A stretch of DNA of 64,000 bases from Dirofilaria immitis (lineage: Eukaryota > Nematoda > Chromadorea > Rhabditida > Onchocercidae), in contig JAKNDB010000098.1 of the NCBI GenBank assembly GCA_024305405.1, positions 2,197,501 through 2,261,500 of the forward strand, written 5' to 3'. Shown in pieces: positions 37,997 through 61,640 of this stretch (position 1 is the stretch's first letter; each line of letters opens with the position of its first letter). The notes under the pieces were generated by a model. The model did no database searches. It saw only the letters and a program-made list of their open reading frames with translations, and had not been told where the DNA came from. The position numbers were made by a program, and so were the translations under genes.

Positions 37997-39769
37997 TAGA
38001 AATATTGGCGGTTAAAACCCGCCAAAGCGTTCTTGTTATATCGGTGATCTTTGGTCTTTGTGATAAGTAGTGGCTTATAGCACATTAATTATACAAAAAG
38101 GGTTTAGTTATCAGATAAAAAAATGAGAGATGAATTGATAATATTTCAAATATGCAGAGAAGCTTTGATCGTTATAACATCTTCAGACAAAATTATCACA
38201 GATTTCAACATTTCAAACAATGCGAATAAAGCAAAGCTTTATTAGCAGATCGAATGATGAAAGAAGAACAAAAGAATTTTTGCAATCGAGATTTAGATGA
38301 ATGATTCATTAGCCCGAGTAATATTGCAAATATTTATTACAGGAAAATTTTCCGATTATTTCGTCATATTTACATCATAAAATATTTCATCTGTTTCGTC
38401 ATATTTTTTGAATTTTCCGAATAACTTTACCTCATTTTCCAATTTAAGCCCTGTATTCTGGCTGGCAAAGATGTATCATTTGTGGTATTTTGAAATTTTA
38501 GTTGAAAATTTTTCTTTCGCTTTATGAATTCGTTGAAAACTGTATGAGCAAATTTTTGCCTGCATTAAGCATACTTCAATATTGTACCAATTTTAATCTA
38601 ACATTTTTAGGATATAAATTTTGGAAAAAATTTATTAATAAATTGTAATGAAATCAATTAATTTACTTCTCTTTTTATGCTTCTTTTTTATAATCTTTTC
38701 AAATAAAAATTAATAACTTCAAACATTCATAGCATTTCTCAATGATTTAATAATATATTTTGAATAATTTTTTGAAGCAAGCAAAAAGAAAAAAAAATTC
38801 AAATTTAGTTACTCGACGACAACTCAAATTCTCTTCGATAGACATTGTTCAGTGCAGTTCGAAAATGCTATCATCTAACATTTCGAAAGACAGTTCGACG
38901 TAAAAGCGAATTACAATTCAAAAAAAAAAAAAAAATTAGCTATGAAATTTCGCTTTTAACATATTTGACAAGTTATTGCTGAAGGTAAACAAAAAATAGA
39001 AAATTTTATATCATATTAAAGCTATTGAACGATCAAAATCGATTAACCGTAGCAAATATAAATTTTATTCAAAAATTGAATTAAGAAGATTAGACAATAG
39101 CAGAAATATAAAATGCATGAAAAAAATTAATAGGTTAAGCCTTAATGAGATACTTAAAATGTAGATCAAAAAGTTAAAAAAAAAAAAAAAAAAAAGGAAG
39201 AAAATTAAGTTTGTCCATATTAGGTCTATCTTATAGATATAATAAAGAAAATTCAATCTTATTAAAGTTGCCTTAATTTCAACAAAAGAAAAAAACATTT
39301 AGCTTATTCATACTGAACCTACTTCTATAGATAAAAATAAACCAGCATATTTGATTATATAAATTTTTATTAAATCAATAAACTGAAGCATAATTTTATT
39401 ATGAGAATCAAAATTATCTAACTTAATATTCTAGAATTTTTTTTTTTTTAATTTATTTATTAAAAAATAGAAGGGAAATATAAATGATATTGAAATTGAA
39501 CAACATATGAATCAAATTAATTTTTTTTTTGTCTTTTGAATAATTGCTAATCGTTCAGTGTGATACAATTGTTTTTCTTCTGTTAAAAACTATTTCATCA
39601 AATTTCTCGATTAATTCAAAAAGACAAAAAAAAAAAAAAAGAATTAACAGATAATATTATTTTCTTTAACTTATTATCCAGTTCAAGTGATATCATTTGA
39701 ATATATTTTACACTTATCTTCTGCTTTTTTAATAAATAAAAAACGTAAAAATATTAAGTTAAATTTAGT

Positions 39770-39990
39770 AAATCAAAACCATCATATCGTAATGGCAATT
39801 TCTAAATTTTCTACCAAATCGCAATGGGAGCAATTTCTAAATTGTTTAAGAAGTCGCAAAATTAAATTTAATAAATCAAAATCATCATATCGTAATGGAA
39901 ATTTCTAAATTTTCTACGGAATCGCCATAGAAGCAATTTTTCAATCTTCTAAGAAATCGCAACGGAAGAAATTCCTAAATTTTCTAAGAA
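39770..39990. repeat. two-copy ~115-bp repeat
   Basis: Two copies share catcatatcgtaatgg and aatttctaaattttctac, followed by related but diverged aagcaatttctaa/agtcgcaa segments. The 73-codon frame through it is repeat-derived and was not taken as a gene. Confidence 0.6.
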
Positions 39991-40734
39991 GTCGATATGA
40001 TCAATAACTTTGAGTTAAGATTTTTTCAACATCTGTTACTTTCTTTCCTAAAAATCAAAACGCATGAAAAAAGTACCAATATATAAAATTCGAAACTTTT
40101 AGTTGAAAGGTCATTCGATGTCATATGTTTAAGTAACATAAAGAATTAATAATATTAGCAGTAATTTTTATTGATAACTTAAGTTAAATGATTAATTGCT
40201 TTAAATAAAAAAAAAGCAAATTTGCAAAAAATAATTATAAATGCTTATCTATATTAAATTCAACTTATCAGAAGCGAAGATTCATCGAAATTTTTTAGAA
40301 TTCAAAAAAAAAAAAAAAAGAATAATTGATAGAAGATTAAAAGGAGAATTCTAATATACGAGAGTAATAAAAAAACAAATAATAATTTAAATGATTGCAA
40401 AAAAATTCTGCAAAATATTTTTTGCTTAATGTAAGATATTAATTATCATGCTCATTTCATTTATGTATATACGTATACATCGTTACCTAATATATATATA
40501 TTAGGTGAACTGAAAAATAACTTCTATTAGGTGAACTGGAAAATACATCTATCGAAAGATTTGAATGTAGTTCTATTTTCAAAATGTATATATAAATTGA
40601 TAAGAATATGATAAATGATGATACGGTCATCGATCATCCATATGATCAAATGAAAGAAGCTGTTATTGATCCGCTTATCTAAATTACTCTCGTTTATCAT
40701 TTTCTATAGTAACAAACATGTATAATTTACACGT

Positions 40735-40980
40735 ATCAGAATATAGCATCATCAAAAATTATTTTATGTATACCAGAATTTAATATCATCAAAGATTAAT
40801 TTACGTATATCAGAATTTAGTATCATCAAAAATTAATTAATACATAGGTCAAAATTCATATCATCTAGAATTAGTTCATCTATTTTGGAATTTCTATCAT
40901 CAATAATTAACTCATGTATTTAAGAATTGATATCACGAAACATTAACTTAGGTAGAATTTATATCATCAAAGACTAGCCT
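40735..40980. repeat. degenerate ~40-bp repeat
   Basis: About six copies of a unit like cagaatttagtatcatcaaa followed by aattaattta. The copies are diverged and the stretch is non-coding. Confidence 0.55.
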
Positions 40981-42866
40981 ATAAGTTTCAGATATTTTAT
41001 GACTTGTTATTTTAAAATATCGCTGATTGCTTATCAAAAATGCTTGTTCGACAGCATCTTCAAAATTTCAAATAGTCGCTTATTTTTAAGCCATCCTTTA
41101 TTCTACCTCTTACTTCTTAGCTGCACCTGAATGCAATTATTTTCGTAATCTTGTGATTTGAAAACAATTCTAATTTCATCGAAAAATAAGCTTTATGAGC
41201 ATTCGAATGACAGCACGAATCTTTGGCAACCTAATCAGAATGCTAAACTAAATTGATTACCATCATCTTGAAGTATAATAAACATTTCAGATATTTATTC
41301 ATTCATTTATTTATTTATACTGTAGCAGGTATAGAATCAAGAATAATGATATGATTAATTTTTAATTATCTTCATAATAATTTTATCAATTTTATCGTCA
41401 TGCTATTGTTTTTGGCATCTTTACTTTTCGTAGCTTAAAAGTTTATATTTTTCTCTCGCGTCATTATCTTATAAAAAATCCATTTAATTACTTCAGCATT
41501 TTAGTTTCCTATATTAGTTCCATTTACATGATGTTTATTTACATTATTTTGTTTACATGTTGTTGTAAACAAACTATACGTTGCCAATTGTTTTGGCTAA
41601 ATATAATATAATGTTAAATGTTTGTAAATACCAGATATGATGTAATTTCGTCAATTATATTTTTCTCAAATTTAATATTTTTGTTGCAATGAAGGAAAGA
41701 GTAGAGAGATAGGAAGAGATAAGGATTTATCATTGATAATCCTGATTATCATTTTATTGGCTATAAAAATTACTTATTATTATGTTAATCAGACGTGGTT
41801 ACTAACTATTTTATTAGCTTATTATTTTATTAATTACAAATATTGCTTATCATTTTATTAGCTTCAAATAATCTTTATCATTTTTATTGAAATGCACTTT
41901 TCAAAGAAAACGCTAAAAGTTGTTATCCGTCATTCGCAAAATATTATGAAATATTTTGCGATACTTTCCATTATTATTTAGGCGTAGAATAATTTTATTT
42001 CACAGCAATTTGTATTTTTCAATGTTTTAAATATGGAAATTATTAGATAAATGATACATAAACAACAAAAGTTCGTTGCACAGACTAGTAAAAATTTGGA
42101 TTTTTAAAATGAAAAAAAAACTATTCTTGTACATATCATGAATTACTATTTTCGAGAATTCTGATACATGCAGCAAAGTTATGACAAAATAGATGATTGT
42201 CTTAATAGGCAAAAACTATTCCCATATATCTTCAAAATCGTGATAGATAAGTATCAAAGTATTAACAATCCTGGCTACTAAAAAGATAGAAATTTTAAAT
42301 GATAGAGAAAATAGATGTGAAGTATTTGAACAGTTATGATTCTAATATTGACAATAATAGATTTAAATAAATAAAGATTACGATAATCCATTATAAAGTT
42401 ATTATTAAGATTTAAAATATTCGTTACTACTTATCTTATTATGTTAATCTAAAACAGAAAAAAATCCATGTGAATATATAGTAAGAAATATTTGCAAACT
42501 ATTTAAATAGATTATCATTTTATTTTTTGCAGCCATACATGTCAGCCGATGAAATGGATAGAATTTAAAATTACTTATTTAATGCGTCGTAACCAAATTA
42601 ATGTCCATTTTTTACTATCGCAACTGCAAAAAAAATGCAAATGACAATATGCATTATGATCTCAACAGTATTACTTTGTTAGCTTCAAGTTTTATTTTTA
42701 TAAAATTCCTGTCCTTATGAATATAAGCTATAATATATGTCTAAAGCTAAGCTATAATATATGTCTATGACACAAATGAAAAAAAAGCAGCATAAGAATC
42801 GTAAATAATTTGAAATTTATAAATTTTATATCTAAGCATTTCTTTTAAAAATATCTATATATAAAA

Positions 42867-44183
42867 TTATGTTTTTGTTTCTTTCTTCTGCTTCTCCTGC
42901 TCAAACTTTTCTATAATACTTTCCCATTCGAGAATTTGATAATTGAGCTCCTCCAGAAGTATCACAAATTTTTCTTTGAGATCTGCCACATTAGCATGAT
43001 GCCTGATAAAATTTAAAATAAGAAAAATTGCGATTAAATAAAATATCGCTTAAATATCATGCTAAGTTTTACAAAAATCTGTTCAAACGAAAAGTGCTTC
43101 GCAAGCGAAACTATAAAAAGACAAAATTATAGCAACGTAAAATGTCGCAAAATAAGATTAAATTGGAATTATGTTTATGTTCGGAAAAATTATTATTAAA
43201 CTAAAGAAACATTTAATTACAAACTTTTGCACATCTAAAGCTGACTCATTGATTTCATTTTCAACAATATCAAGCGCTGGTATATTATGACCCACATTTG
43301 CAATTGATTCAGATTTGAATACAACCTATATGAAAAGAATAAAAATAATGCACAAACAAATTAGACAGACTCTCGAGTAATTCTGATTCGCTTCTCTCTC
43401 GAGAAATGCAATAATCGGATTTTCACGTTACACAATAATAAATTTATCCTTATTTGATATAAAAATGGAGAAAAAGATGTCAAAATTTCTTAGTAAGTTT
43501 GCAGTAATAAATGCTAACAACATAGTCTCTAACTGCTTTTTGATTAATTTCTAGCTTCTGGAATTTTGTGACTCGAATCTTAAAATAAGAAAAAATATCA
43601 CTAATAATTTAAAACGTCGAAATTACCTCAGAATCTTTCTGAAACTCCTCCAGTAGCCTAATCCGCTCGATCATTAAATCATGACCAAACTCAATTTCTC
43701 TCTTCTTTTCTGCTAGTGTTACATAATCATTCTGAAAATTTCATTATCAACATATTGATTGGCTTTTCAAATTATCTTTATCCTAGTTAATAATGTACGA
43801 TGAATAAATCATAGCACTCAACTTCATTTATCAAGTAATCCTTGGACGATTTAAAACGGTTAAGGATTTTTTAAAGTCGAAATATTTAAAAAAATAATTG
43901 ATATAATTATCTTCTCCAATAAGCCATTTTGGCTATCTGATAAATAATGAATTATTCAAAAATAAAAATAAAAGAAGGAGAAAAAAAAACTAACACCAGC
44001 TGCTAGATCATTAATCTTTTGCAATACATCAGTTGGAATTTTCAACAGAAAGCCACAACCAGCTTCCGATAATTTTCTTCGCAGAAGCGCTAATTCTTCA
44101 TTTAAATTTGTAAAACTTCCTAGTTTTCGTAGCCCTAAGCGATCTTCTAATTTTGCTAATCGCTTCTCTAACATATCTTCCAT
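42867..44183 (-). CDS. DCTN3: dynactin subunit 3 (p22/p24-type), 4 exons, ~176 aa
   Basis: Exons 44183-43995, 43731-43627, 43325-43225 and 43002-42867 join in frame without correction to 176 residues; human DCTN3 has 186. The N-terminus MEDMLEKRLAKLEDRLG matches the family's opening coiled-coil and is followed by a conserved-looking DVLQKINDLAAG. Exon 2 is helical and charged (RIRLLEEFQKDSE). The C-terminus, LLEELNYQILEWESIIEKFE, matches the family's final helix, in which a Trp follows a Gln-rich turn. DCTN3 is a coiled-coil part of the shoulder/sidearm of dynactin, the dynein activator. The ATG lies 3 nt after an acceptor (AG at 44187-44188). An extra in-phase exon-like segment at 43578-43519/43522 may be a cassette exon or chance. 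The assignment is by pattern only, as this family is poorly conserved in sequence. Confidence 0.82.
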
Positions 44184-45436
44184 TGCCTGATAATAAAAAT
44201 AATTGAAAAAGCAAAAAAAATTGATAACACATTATCATCTTTTCGCAATGATCATGACAACAACGATTCAATTAATTCAAGCATTCATATTACATTGAAA
44301 TAAAAAAAAATTTTTGACTGAAAATGTTTAATTAAATCAAAATGAACTATTTTCTGATGCATAACTCTAAATGTCATAGATACTATGTTATTAATAATGT
44401 AGCATATTATAATAAAATAAAATCAATTATTCCTATGTATGACATTGTCCGAATTAAAATATCAAATTATTGGATAATTTCCTTCGTAAATCTTTTTTTT
44501 TAAATGAATAATCGTATTTATATTTTATTGTAAAACATAATTTTATTTAGATCAATAATCAATGATATAACATTATAAAAAAAAAAACATTTATTGAAAG
44601 AATATTATCGCACAAATATTTACAAAGACGGATTAATTTACTAGTATGATGACTTAAATATAACTAATTCCTTGAATGTTATGAACCACTCTGTAATTTA
44701 ATAGCTTAAAATCTAAAACTTCACTGCATACAAATGTACATATTTATATAAAAGAGAGAAAAAAGCGAAGGATTGAAAAAAGCATAATTTCAAAAAAAAA
44801 AAAAAAGGATGACTCACCTGTTGTAAAATCACAGAAAAAATTAACTGAATCAAATGAAAAAGTTCGAAAAACAGGAATAAAAATATCGCATTTAATAAAC
44901 CTTCTTGAGTTTCTAATATAGTCATCGTATTTGTCAATTTCAAAAACATCAAATCATATAAAAACAATTTACAAATGATAAAAATAAAAATTAAGTATAA
45001 TCATTTAATATTAAGTCATTTCGCAGCTCTCTCATATAAATATCTCGTAATATTCTAGTAAAAAAAAAGAGAAATCTACCAAATGATTATATGAAAGTAA
45101 GTAAAATTAGAATTAAAAAATATATAAAAAAAGAAAGCGGAAAATACGAAGATTAGAAGAAGTACTATTGTTTTTTCTTGCACTAATATAACAATAAGAC
45201 AATTTTGTGCAACTAATTTTTTATTATGAAATTCAAATTCATTTATCACTCGCTGAAATAAAGGATTAATTATCATACATATCTTGTATAGGTAAAAAAA
45301 TCTCCGAGTTATCAAAAATAAATGTTCTGATGAAGGAAAATACATCGGAATTCGATCTGTGAGCATTACACTATCTTACAGAATTGTGATAAAACCCCAG
45401 AACATTTCCTATACAAATAAGCATTTCGATTAATAA
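44184..45436 (-). other. spacer between DCTN3 and J-protein genes with exon-like pieces
   Basis: The two flanking genes are on the same strand, 1.25 kb apart. Within the gap, a minus-strand frame at 45366-45076 follows an acceptor-like ctcacag and includes MYFPSSEHLFLITRR. A second frame (44967 to about 44813) includes ILETQEGLLNAIF and ends at a strong donor, CAACAG|GTGAGTC. They may be parts of one small unrecognised gene or be unrelated open frames. No phase-consistent join was found. Confidence 0.2.
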
Positions 45437-46857
45437 TTAGTCTGCGCATCCAATTAACATTCCAATACCAATTACTGCGAAAACCAGAGATTGCGTTAGA
45501 AATCTTAAACAATCGCCAAAGATACCGAAATTCTTCCAGAATCCATAGTATGCTTCTATCAAACTTAACGGTCTAAAGTTAAAGAAAATGATTGAAATTT
45601 TAAAGGCATCCGAAAAGTTTTTCTTTAACGATAAGTTCATAATTTGAAGAAAAAACGTAGCGACGAAGGATTTATCAATCAATCCAATATTCCCGAAAAA
45701 AATCTAGAAATCAAGTAAATATATAGTTAAATCACAAAAAGAAAGCAACAAGAAAAGAACTGCAATTACTAAACTATCGTTTACAAATAACAAAATAACG
45801 TACTTTTCCCTATTTATACATTGAGAGTGAGCAAAAAGTCCATCGACGTTTGACCGTTCTGTACCATCAGTAAATGTTCTGCTGCTCTTCAGTAAGACAT
45901 CATATGAATGTCGCCGTTCTGGGACTTTTAGAACTTCATAAGCTGTAGTTAATTCGATGAATGCAGCACTTCGTCGTTTCACTTCTTGATCATCTGAGCA
46001 ATTCTTGTCTGGATGTAACTAAATTTTGATTCAATTTTCTTCGTTACTCTTAGGATTCAGAAAACAATTATGCATGAAATCAAACCATTTTTCTTCTCCT
46101 ACACATTTCATTCTAACAAAAAATGAGAGAAGAAACAGATGATGTTATCATATTCAAAAAGCTTCATGCTGTCTGTAATCAAAAACGAAATTTTCCAAGC
46201 AGCTCATCTAGAACTACACAACTTTCCATCAAAATTTTACCAGTGTGTTGAAAATGGAAGCTTTCTGAAATAATATATGAAAATAAATCAATATCCTATA
46301 AAAGAACGTGAAAGATCTATTCCTAACAGCCTATAAGGTATAAAGAGACGGTAAATTAATGGTCACTTTTGAAAGAAAATCTTACTTTTTTTGACCTTTC
46401 ATAATAAGCACTTTTAATTTCTGCCTGTGTTGCATCCTTTGCAACACCAAGTATTTCTGTAATATGTCGAACTGCAAAATTATTTATAATTTTTAGCTAC
46501 GTTATCATCTATCAATTAAGCACTACGTTTTATCATTACTTTCATATTTACATATTTATGGTATAAATTCTACAATTCAATAATATGTATTATATCCTCT
46601 AACTCTTACAGCTTATATAATCGATTCTAAGATAAGATCGATTAGTTAATAAATTAAAAAGAAAAAAAAACAAGAAACTATTTTTAATTCATTATCAATC
46701 AGCATATTTTTTTATAAAAAATAAAATTTGGATAAAGAAAAAAAGCTTGCAAAGACATCTTCTAAATGAATGGATAATTATTCTCTCTCCAAAATTGTAA
46801 AAAAATCGGCAACACGAAAAATACTTCGTCATATAATATACCACTTGTTGCCTCCAT
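45437..46857 (-). CDS. J-domain (DnaJ/Hsp40) protein with C-terminal membrane segment, ~194 aa
   Basis: Exons 46857-46842 (short start exon, least certain), 46471-46386, 46018-45804 and 45703-45437. Exons 2 and 3 encode a complete J domain: helix I ITEILGVAKDATQAEIKSAY, helix II ending SKK, the HPD tripeptide at the exon 3 start (LHPDKN), helix III FIELTTAYEVLK and helix IV RRHSYDVLL. HPD is the site that stimulates Hsp70 ATPase. The last exon encodes SLIEAYYGFWKNFGIFG and a hydrophobic C-terminus (VFAVIGIGMLIGCAD). The J domain most resembles the small DNAJC4/DNAJC30 class, which also has one membrane segment and is mitochondrial or membrane-bound. Exons 3 and 4 are in phase only if one T is added to the A7/T7 run at 45696-45702. 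A good acceptor-like site inside exon 4 (before ACCGTTAAG) suggests that a hidden intron is also possible. Confidence 0.78.
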
Positions 46858-47294
46858 GTACTAAGTCCTGACAATGCTTGTTGTATATTTGGTTGCCAGC
46901 GCCTGATAAAAAAAAGCATGGAAAGCCTGTAATATTGAAAATTTATTTTTCATTTACATATTTTTCCTTTGTTCGGTATTCTACTTTTGAACAACAAAAT
47001 GATGTCATTAAAATGATGGCAAATAATTTGCGTTAAATATTAGCTGTACTATTTTTAAAAGGTTAAGAAACAGTTCGAAAAAAATATCTAAGTTGAAAAC
47101 TACGCATTCGATCACTTTTTACTCTCAAACAGAGTAGCAACGACAGCATAAATTATTCATTCAATCGAGACTAGGTGTTCCATAACCATCAACAAATTGT
47201 TAGACAGAACTATCTTTTATATAAAAAGTACTATATCAAAAGATAATATATCCTGTGATTCTCATATTTTATTACATGCATCATGAAATAGATA

Positions 47295-47390
47295 ACATCT
47301 TAAGAATAATTCTCAACTGTTAAACTTAATTCGTTAATAATTCTCAACCGTTAAACTTAATTCGTTAATAATTCTTAACTGTTGAAATCT
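47295..47390. repeat. three-copy 31-bp tandem repeat
   Basis: Three copies of a unit formed by aattctcaactgttaaactt and aattcgttaat. The first two are near-identical and the third is truncated and diverged. Confidence 0.8.
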
Positions 47391-48389
47391 TTAGTCACTA
47401 AAAAACCTTGAAATGCTGAAAAATATCTTAAAAGCTTACTCCCTTACAAACATTCCGCAAAATTTAAACTAAACTTCTTCGGACCATTTTTAACTACCAA
47501 TACTTTCCATTAAATGCTACCGTTCAATTCTGATCAGATGACTTGAAGTTTTCATAGTCGTTGCATGCTATGAGTCATGAAACAGGTTCTCAAGGGAATT
47601 CTTTGTATGAGGATAGCGTTGGTGTAAGGTAAGGTTGGACACGTTTCTTCATGAGTAAAGTGGGGTCACGTTTCTTTATCATTATTTGGATCTGTGAAGA
47701 TTATTACTCATCACATGGCTTACTGTATTAACTTGGTCAATAATGTAAAAACTCCTACCAAAAAAAAGCATTACACAAATTGAAAGTAGTTTAACATCGA
47801 TCTAATCTTTCAATCATTCTCTATATTTCGTTTCATCTGATAATGTTAGCTTTTATTGTTTTAAATTAATCACGTTTGAATTAATCACTCTATTGTTTTA
47901 AATTAATTTGATTAATTCATTCATTTCGAATTCATAATATAGAAATCATATAGGCTTTAAGTTAAAAATAAGCCTAAATTAGGATTGCTTGCTGTACGAA
48001 TAAATAATTTTAGTACTTGGCCAGATGAATTATATTATAAAATAATAGTTAATATAAAATTAAATATAAATAAATAAATAACATTAAGAATAAAACATTC
48101 ATAATACATATATTTATATATATATGTATATATATTTTAAAAAAGTATAATATTCCCTGAAAATAAAACTTAAAATTTATTTCGAAGTAAAAATTAATAA
48201 TACAATTCGATCATCTTTTCGGGGTCAAATACGACATTTATGCCTAATGTTTTATGAATTTGTGAACAAAAGATTTGATGATAAAATGCCGATAATGTCA
48301 TTTCTAATTTATAAATGTCCTTGTTGACATTTCGAATTTTCATATGCGATTTATATAGCAATATCCTATTTTAAAATTCTCTTCTTGCT

Positions 48390-48720
48390 GATTAACGAAA
48401 AAGACAATTTGATTGACTGTTGCGTTATCTGATCACATCTGATCGCTTATCATTTCACCGTATTTTATCACAACTGTCATGTTGCATTGTTAGAATTGAT
48501 AAAATTAACAATTCATAAAATTTTTACATTGAAATTATCTCTTTACTGTCTGTTTATCGATTTAAAAAATAGAAAAAAGGCAGTTGATTGGCTGTTGCTA
48601 TATGATCTGATCGCATCTGATCACTTATCATTGTATCTTATCACAACTACCATGTTGCATTATTAAAATTAATGATTTGACAATTCATAAAAATACAAAA
48701 CTTCTACAATTGAATTATTT
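48390..48720. repeat. two-copy diverged ~175-bp duplication
   Basis: The two copies, starting near 48397 and 48575, share gattg(a/g)ctgttgc, then ctgatcgcatctgatc, tatcacaact and catgttgcatt. The spacing and order of these words are kept, but many substitutions separate the copies. Confidence 0.7.
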
Positions 48721-49494
48721 TATTTTCTTAAAGCCAAATTTTATACAATTTTACAAAAAATAAAAAATAAAACCAACAAGAAAACGAAAAAAAACCCAAA
48801 TGAATAAATACATTGAGCCTATTTATGAAAAAAATTTTTTTCTTTTAAACAATTAAATACAATTAAATATAATATATATATATATATGTATATTTTCAAC
48901 TTAGTAAATTTAAATTTATTAATTTAATATTTCTTTGTTTTTTTCCGTTGAATTAATTTTTATTTAAATTTTAGGTAAAAAAATGAATGAGCAATTTTAA
49001 TCTTTCCCAAAATATTTTTCAATTAATCTATTTTCAATAATTTGAATGATTTTAATTTTTCGCAATTTTCCTTATTTCCCTTTTTTGATATATTTTATTA
49101 ATAAAATATTAATTAATTAATTGTCAAAATTATTAGATAAAATGTAGAAATAAATTTTTGTTTTTTTTTTTTTTTTTAAAAAAGAGATGGACAGTAGAAA
49201 ACAAATTAGTTTTGCGAAATAATATTTGAAAAAAGTTTTATATCGAAATCACAAATCGATTACTCATTAATTTAGCAATTAAAATTTTTTTTGATAACTT
49301 TAATAATAGTCGAGAAACAAAAACAAAATATCATTCAAAAATCATTTAAAAAAATAATATATAGATATATATTAGATATTGGAATTATTTTAATTGCTGA
49401 ATTATTAAGTACTACTAATTTATTTACAATATAATATAAATTAACTGAAACAAAAAATCAGCTTGTTTTTTCAGGTTTTGAATTAAAAGAAAAG

Positions 49495-49860
49495 AAAACC
49501 ATCAAAAATAAATCTTATTCTTTTCATATATTTCAATTATTTAAATTAATCAATACTGATTTATCGATTCTCCCTTGATTAGTTTTCTTTTCATGCATTT
49601 ACAATTATTTAAATTAATCAATACTGATTTATCAATTCTTCTTGGATTAGTTTTCTTTATCGTATATTTACAATTATTTAAATTAATCAATACTGATTTA
49701 TTGATTCTTCCTAGATTATTATTTATTGATTTCCTTAATTAGTCTTCTCTTCATATATCTACAATTATTTAAATTAATCAATACTGATTTATTGATTCTT
49801 CCTAGATTATTATTTATTGATTCTTCCCAGATTATTATTATTATTATCTTTTTTCTTTCT
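49495..49860. repeat. ~65-70-bp tandem repeat, about four copies
   Basis: Units contain caattatttaaattaatcaa and tactgatttat, then gattcttcct and gattagttttctttt. They lie downstream of the ZP gene. Confidence 0.8.
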
Positions 49861-50519
49861 TAATGAAAATTATAAATAACATTTAAAATATTCATTTTTG
49901 ATTACGTCAAATATATTAGCTAATTAATTTAATAATTTAAAATATATGAAAAGATCGGATTTTATTATCAAATAATTTTTCCTATCAATAATTTCTATTA
50001 TATTAAATTTCAAAAATCCAATCATTTTTCATTGTTCCTTCCTTTTCTTTTTTTTTTTTTTTTTAAATGAAATGAAAAATTTTAAATTTTTAAATGTTCA
50101 AATAAATTAATTTTTTTTTTTACAAAAATTTTCAAATCTTTAAATAAATTACACTATTTTTTTTCCTTTCCTTTAAAATGGACATAAATTTTTGCACATA
50201 AAATTAAATAACAAAAAAGAAAAGAAAGAAAAGAAAATGGGAAAAAAAAATTGATTACTGTCATTTCTTATATATTTTAAATAAAATTTGATTTTTAAAG
50301 AAAGAAAAGAAAAATAAGAAATGAAAAAAAAACGAATAACAAAATTTAAAAAAATATTTAATTACATTTGCTTTTTTTTTTCTTTTCCTCCGTATGATTA
50401 AAATCTCTTTTCAAATTATAATACAAAATATAAAGAATAAAAAAAAAAAAAAAAAATCAAAATTCATTTATGATAATTTGATATGCATAATTTTGCTCCA
50501 ATAATTTGTATAGACATTT

Positions 50520-60876
<10,357 letters not shown>

Positions 60877-61605
60877 TTTATTTCTTTACATAATAATTGA
60901 TAATAACAATCAGAAGCAATAAATGATAATGGCAGTGATAGCGATGATAGCGACTTGATAATAGATGATTAATAATATATAGGTATCGTATTGCGTTAAA
61001 CGAATTTATAGTAAAATGATGATACTTTTGTTTATCAAAAACAAGAAATGATATAGGCAAGAATCGTTTTGAATTGTTAAATAAGAGATTAAATGTTTAT
61101 ACATTGCCAAATCATCGGAACAAGTGCTTTTATCCAATTGGGAATTAATTTTAATTCTTTTAAATTCTTATCGAGTATTTCATTTCCAATTCAACTTCAT
61201 GCATAACAATTGCAAAAAAATGACTTTAAAGAAAAAAATATGCTTTGAAAATTTGCATTAATTTTTATGACTAAGAGAGATGAAAGGTAAGGAAAGATTA
61301 AAACAGTTATGAAATAATAGATAATAGTGTAACAATAATAATAATTATTACTATTATCAGTAATATCAGATAATTAAAATACTTAGATGATAATAATAAT
61401 AATAATAGTTAGCAATAGTAATAGTAGTAATAATAAACGAATAATAATATGATAAAGTAAAGTTCGTCTTTTAGGCCCTTAGGGATGGTAACCAGAATCC
61501 AAAGATTCCTGATTTTACATACCAGTATCAGTTTGGACAAAGAAGGAGAGAGAGCAAGACTAATTGCCCTTCTTTATGATTTCTAAAAATTTTTAAAACG
61601 AAGGA

Positions 61606-61640
61606 GGGGAAAGAGGGGAGAAAGGGGAGGTAGGAGAGGG
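61606..61640 (+). other. possible G-quadruplex tract
   Basis: Four G runs (61606-61609, 61615-61618, 61624-61627, 61638-61640) are separated by loops of 5, 5 and 10 bases inside a longer purine tract. It lies about 730 bases upstream of the ZP start codon. Such runs are rare in this window. Confidence 0.5.

Larger units (their letters stand above)
36385..42866. other. spacer between collagen and DCTN3 genes
   Basis: No firm gene. It contains one exon-like segment at 36962-37166, an inverted-repeat element at about 37874-37996, a GC-stem hairpin at 38005-38025, a two-copy repeat of about 115 bp at about 39770-39990, a 22-bp perfect palindrome at 40485-40506 and a degenerate repeat of about 40 bp at about 40735-40980. 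Several long A or T runs are present. Confidence 0.5.
46858..50519. other. spacer between the J-protein and ZP genes
   Basis: No coding exon was recognised. It holds a 31-33-bp triplet repeat at about 47300-47385, a less A+T-rich stretch at about 47500-47720 with two cacgtttctt words about 30 bases apart, a diverged duplication at about 48390-48720 and a four-copy repeat at about 49500-49860. The 47.5-47.7 kb stretch lies 0.6-0.9 kb upstream of the J-protein start and could hold its promoter. Confidence 0.5.

Noticed and set aside
42027..42212. 61-codon minus-strand frame upstream of the DCTN3 3' end
   Set aside because: No start or splice context and no family resemblance; its length is within the chance range.
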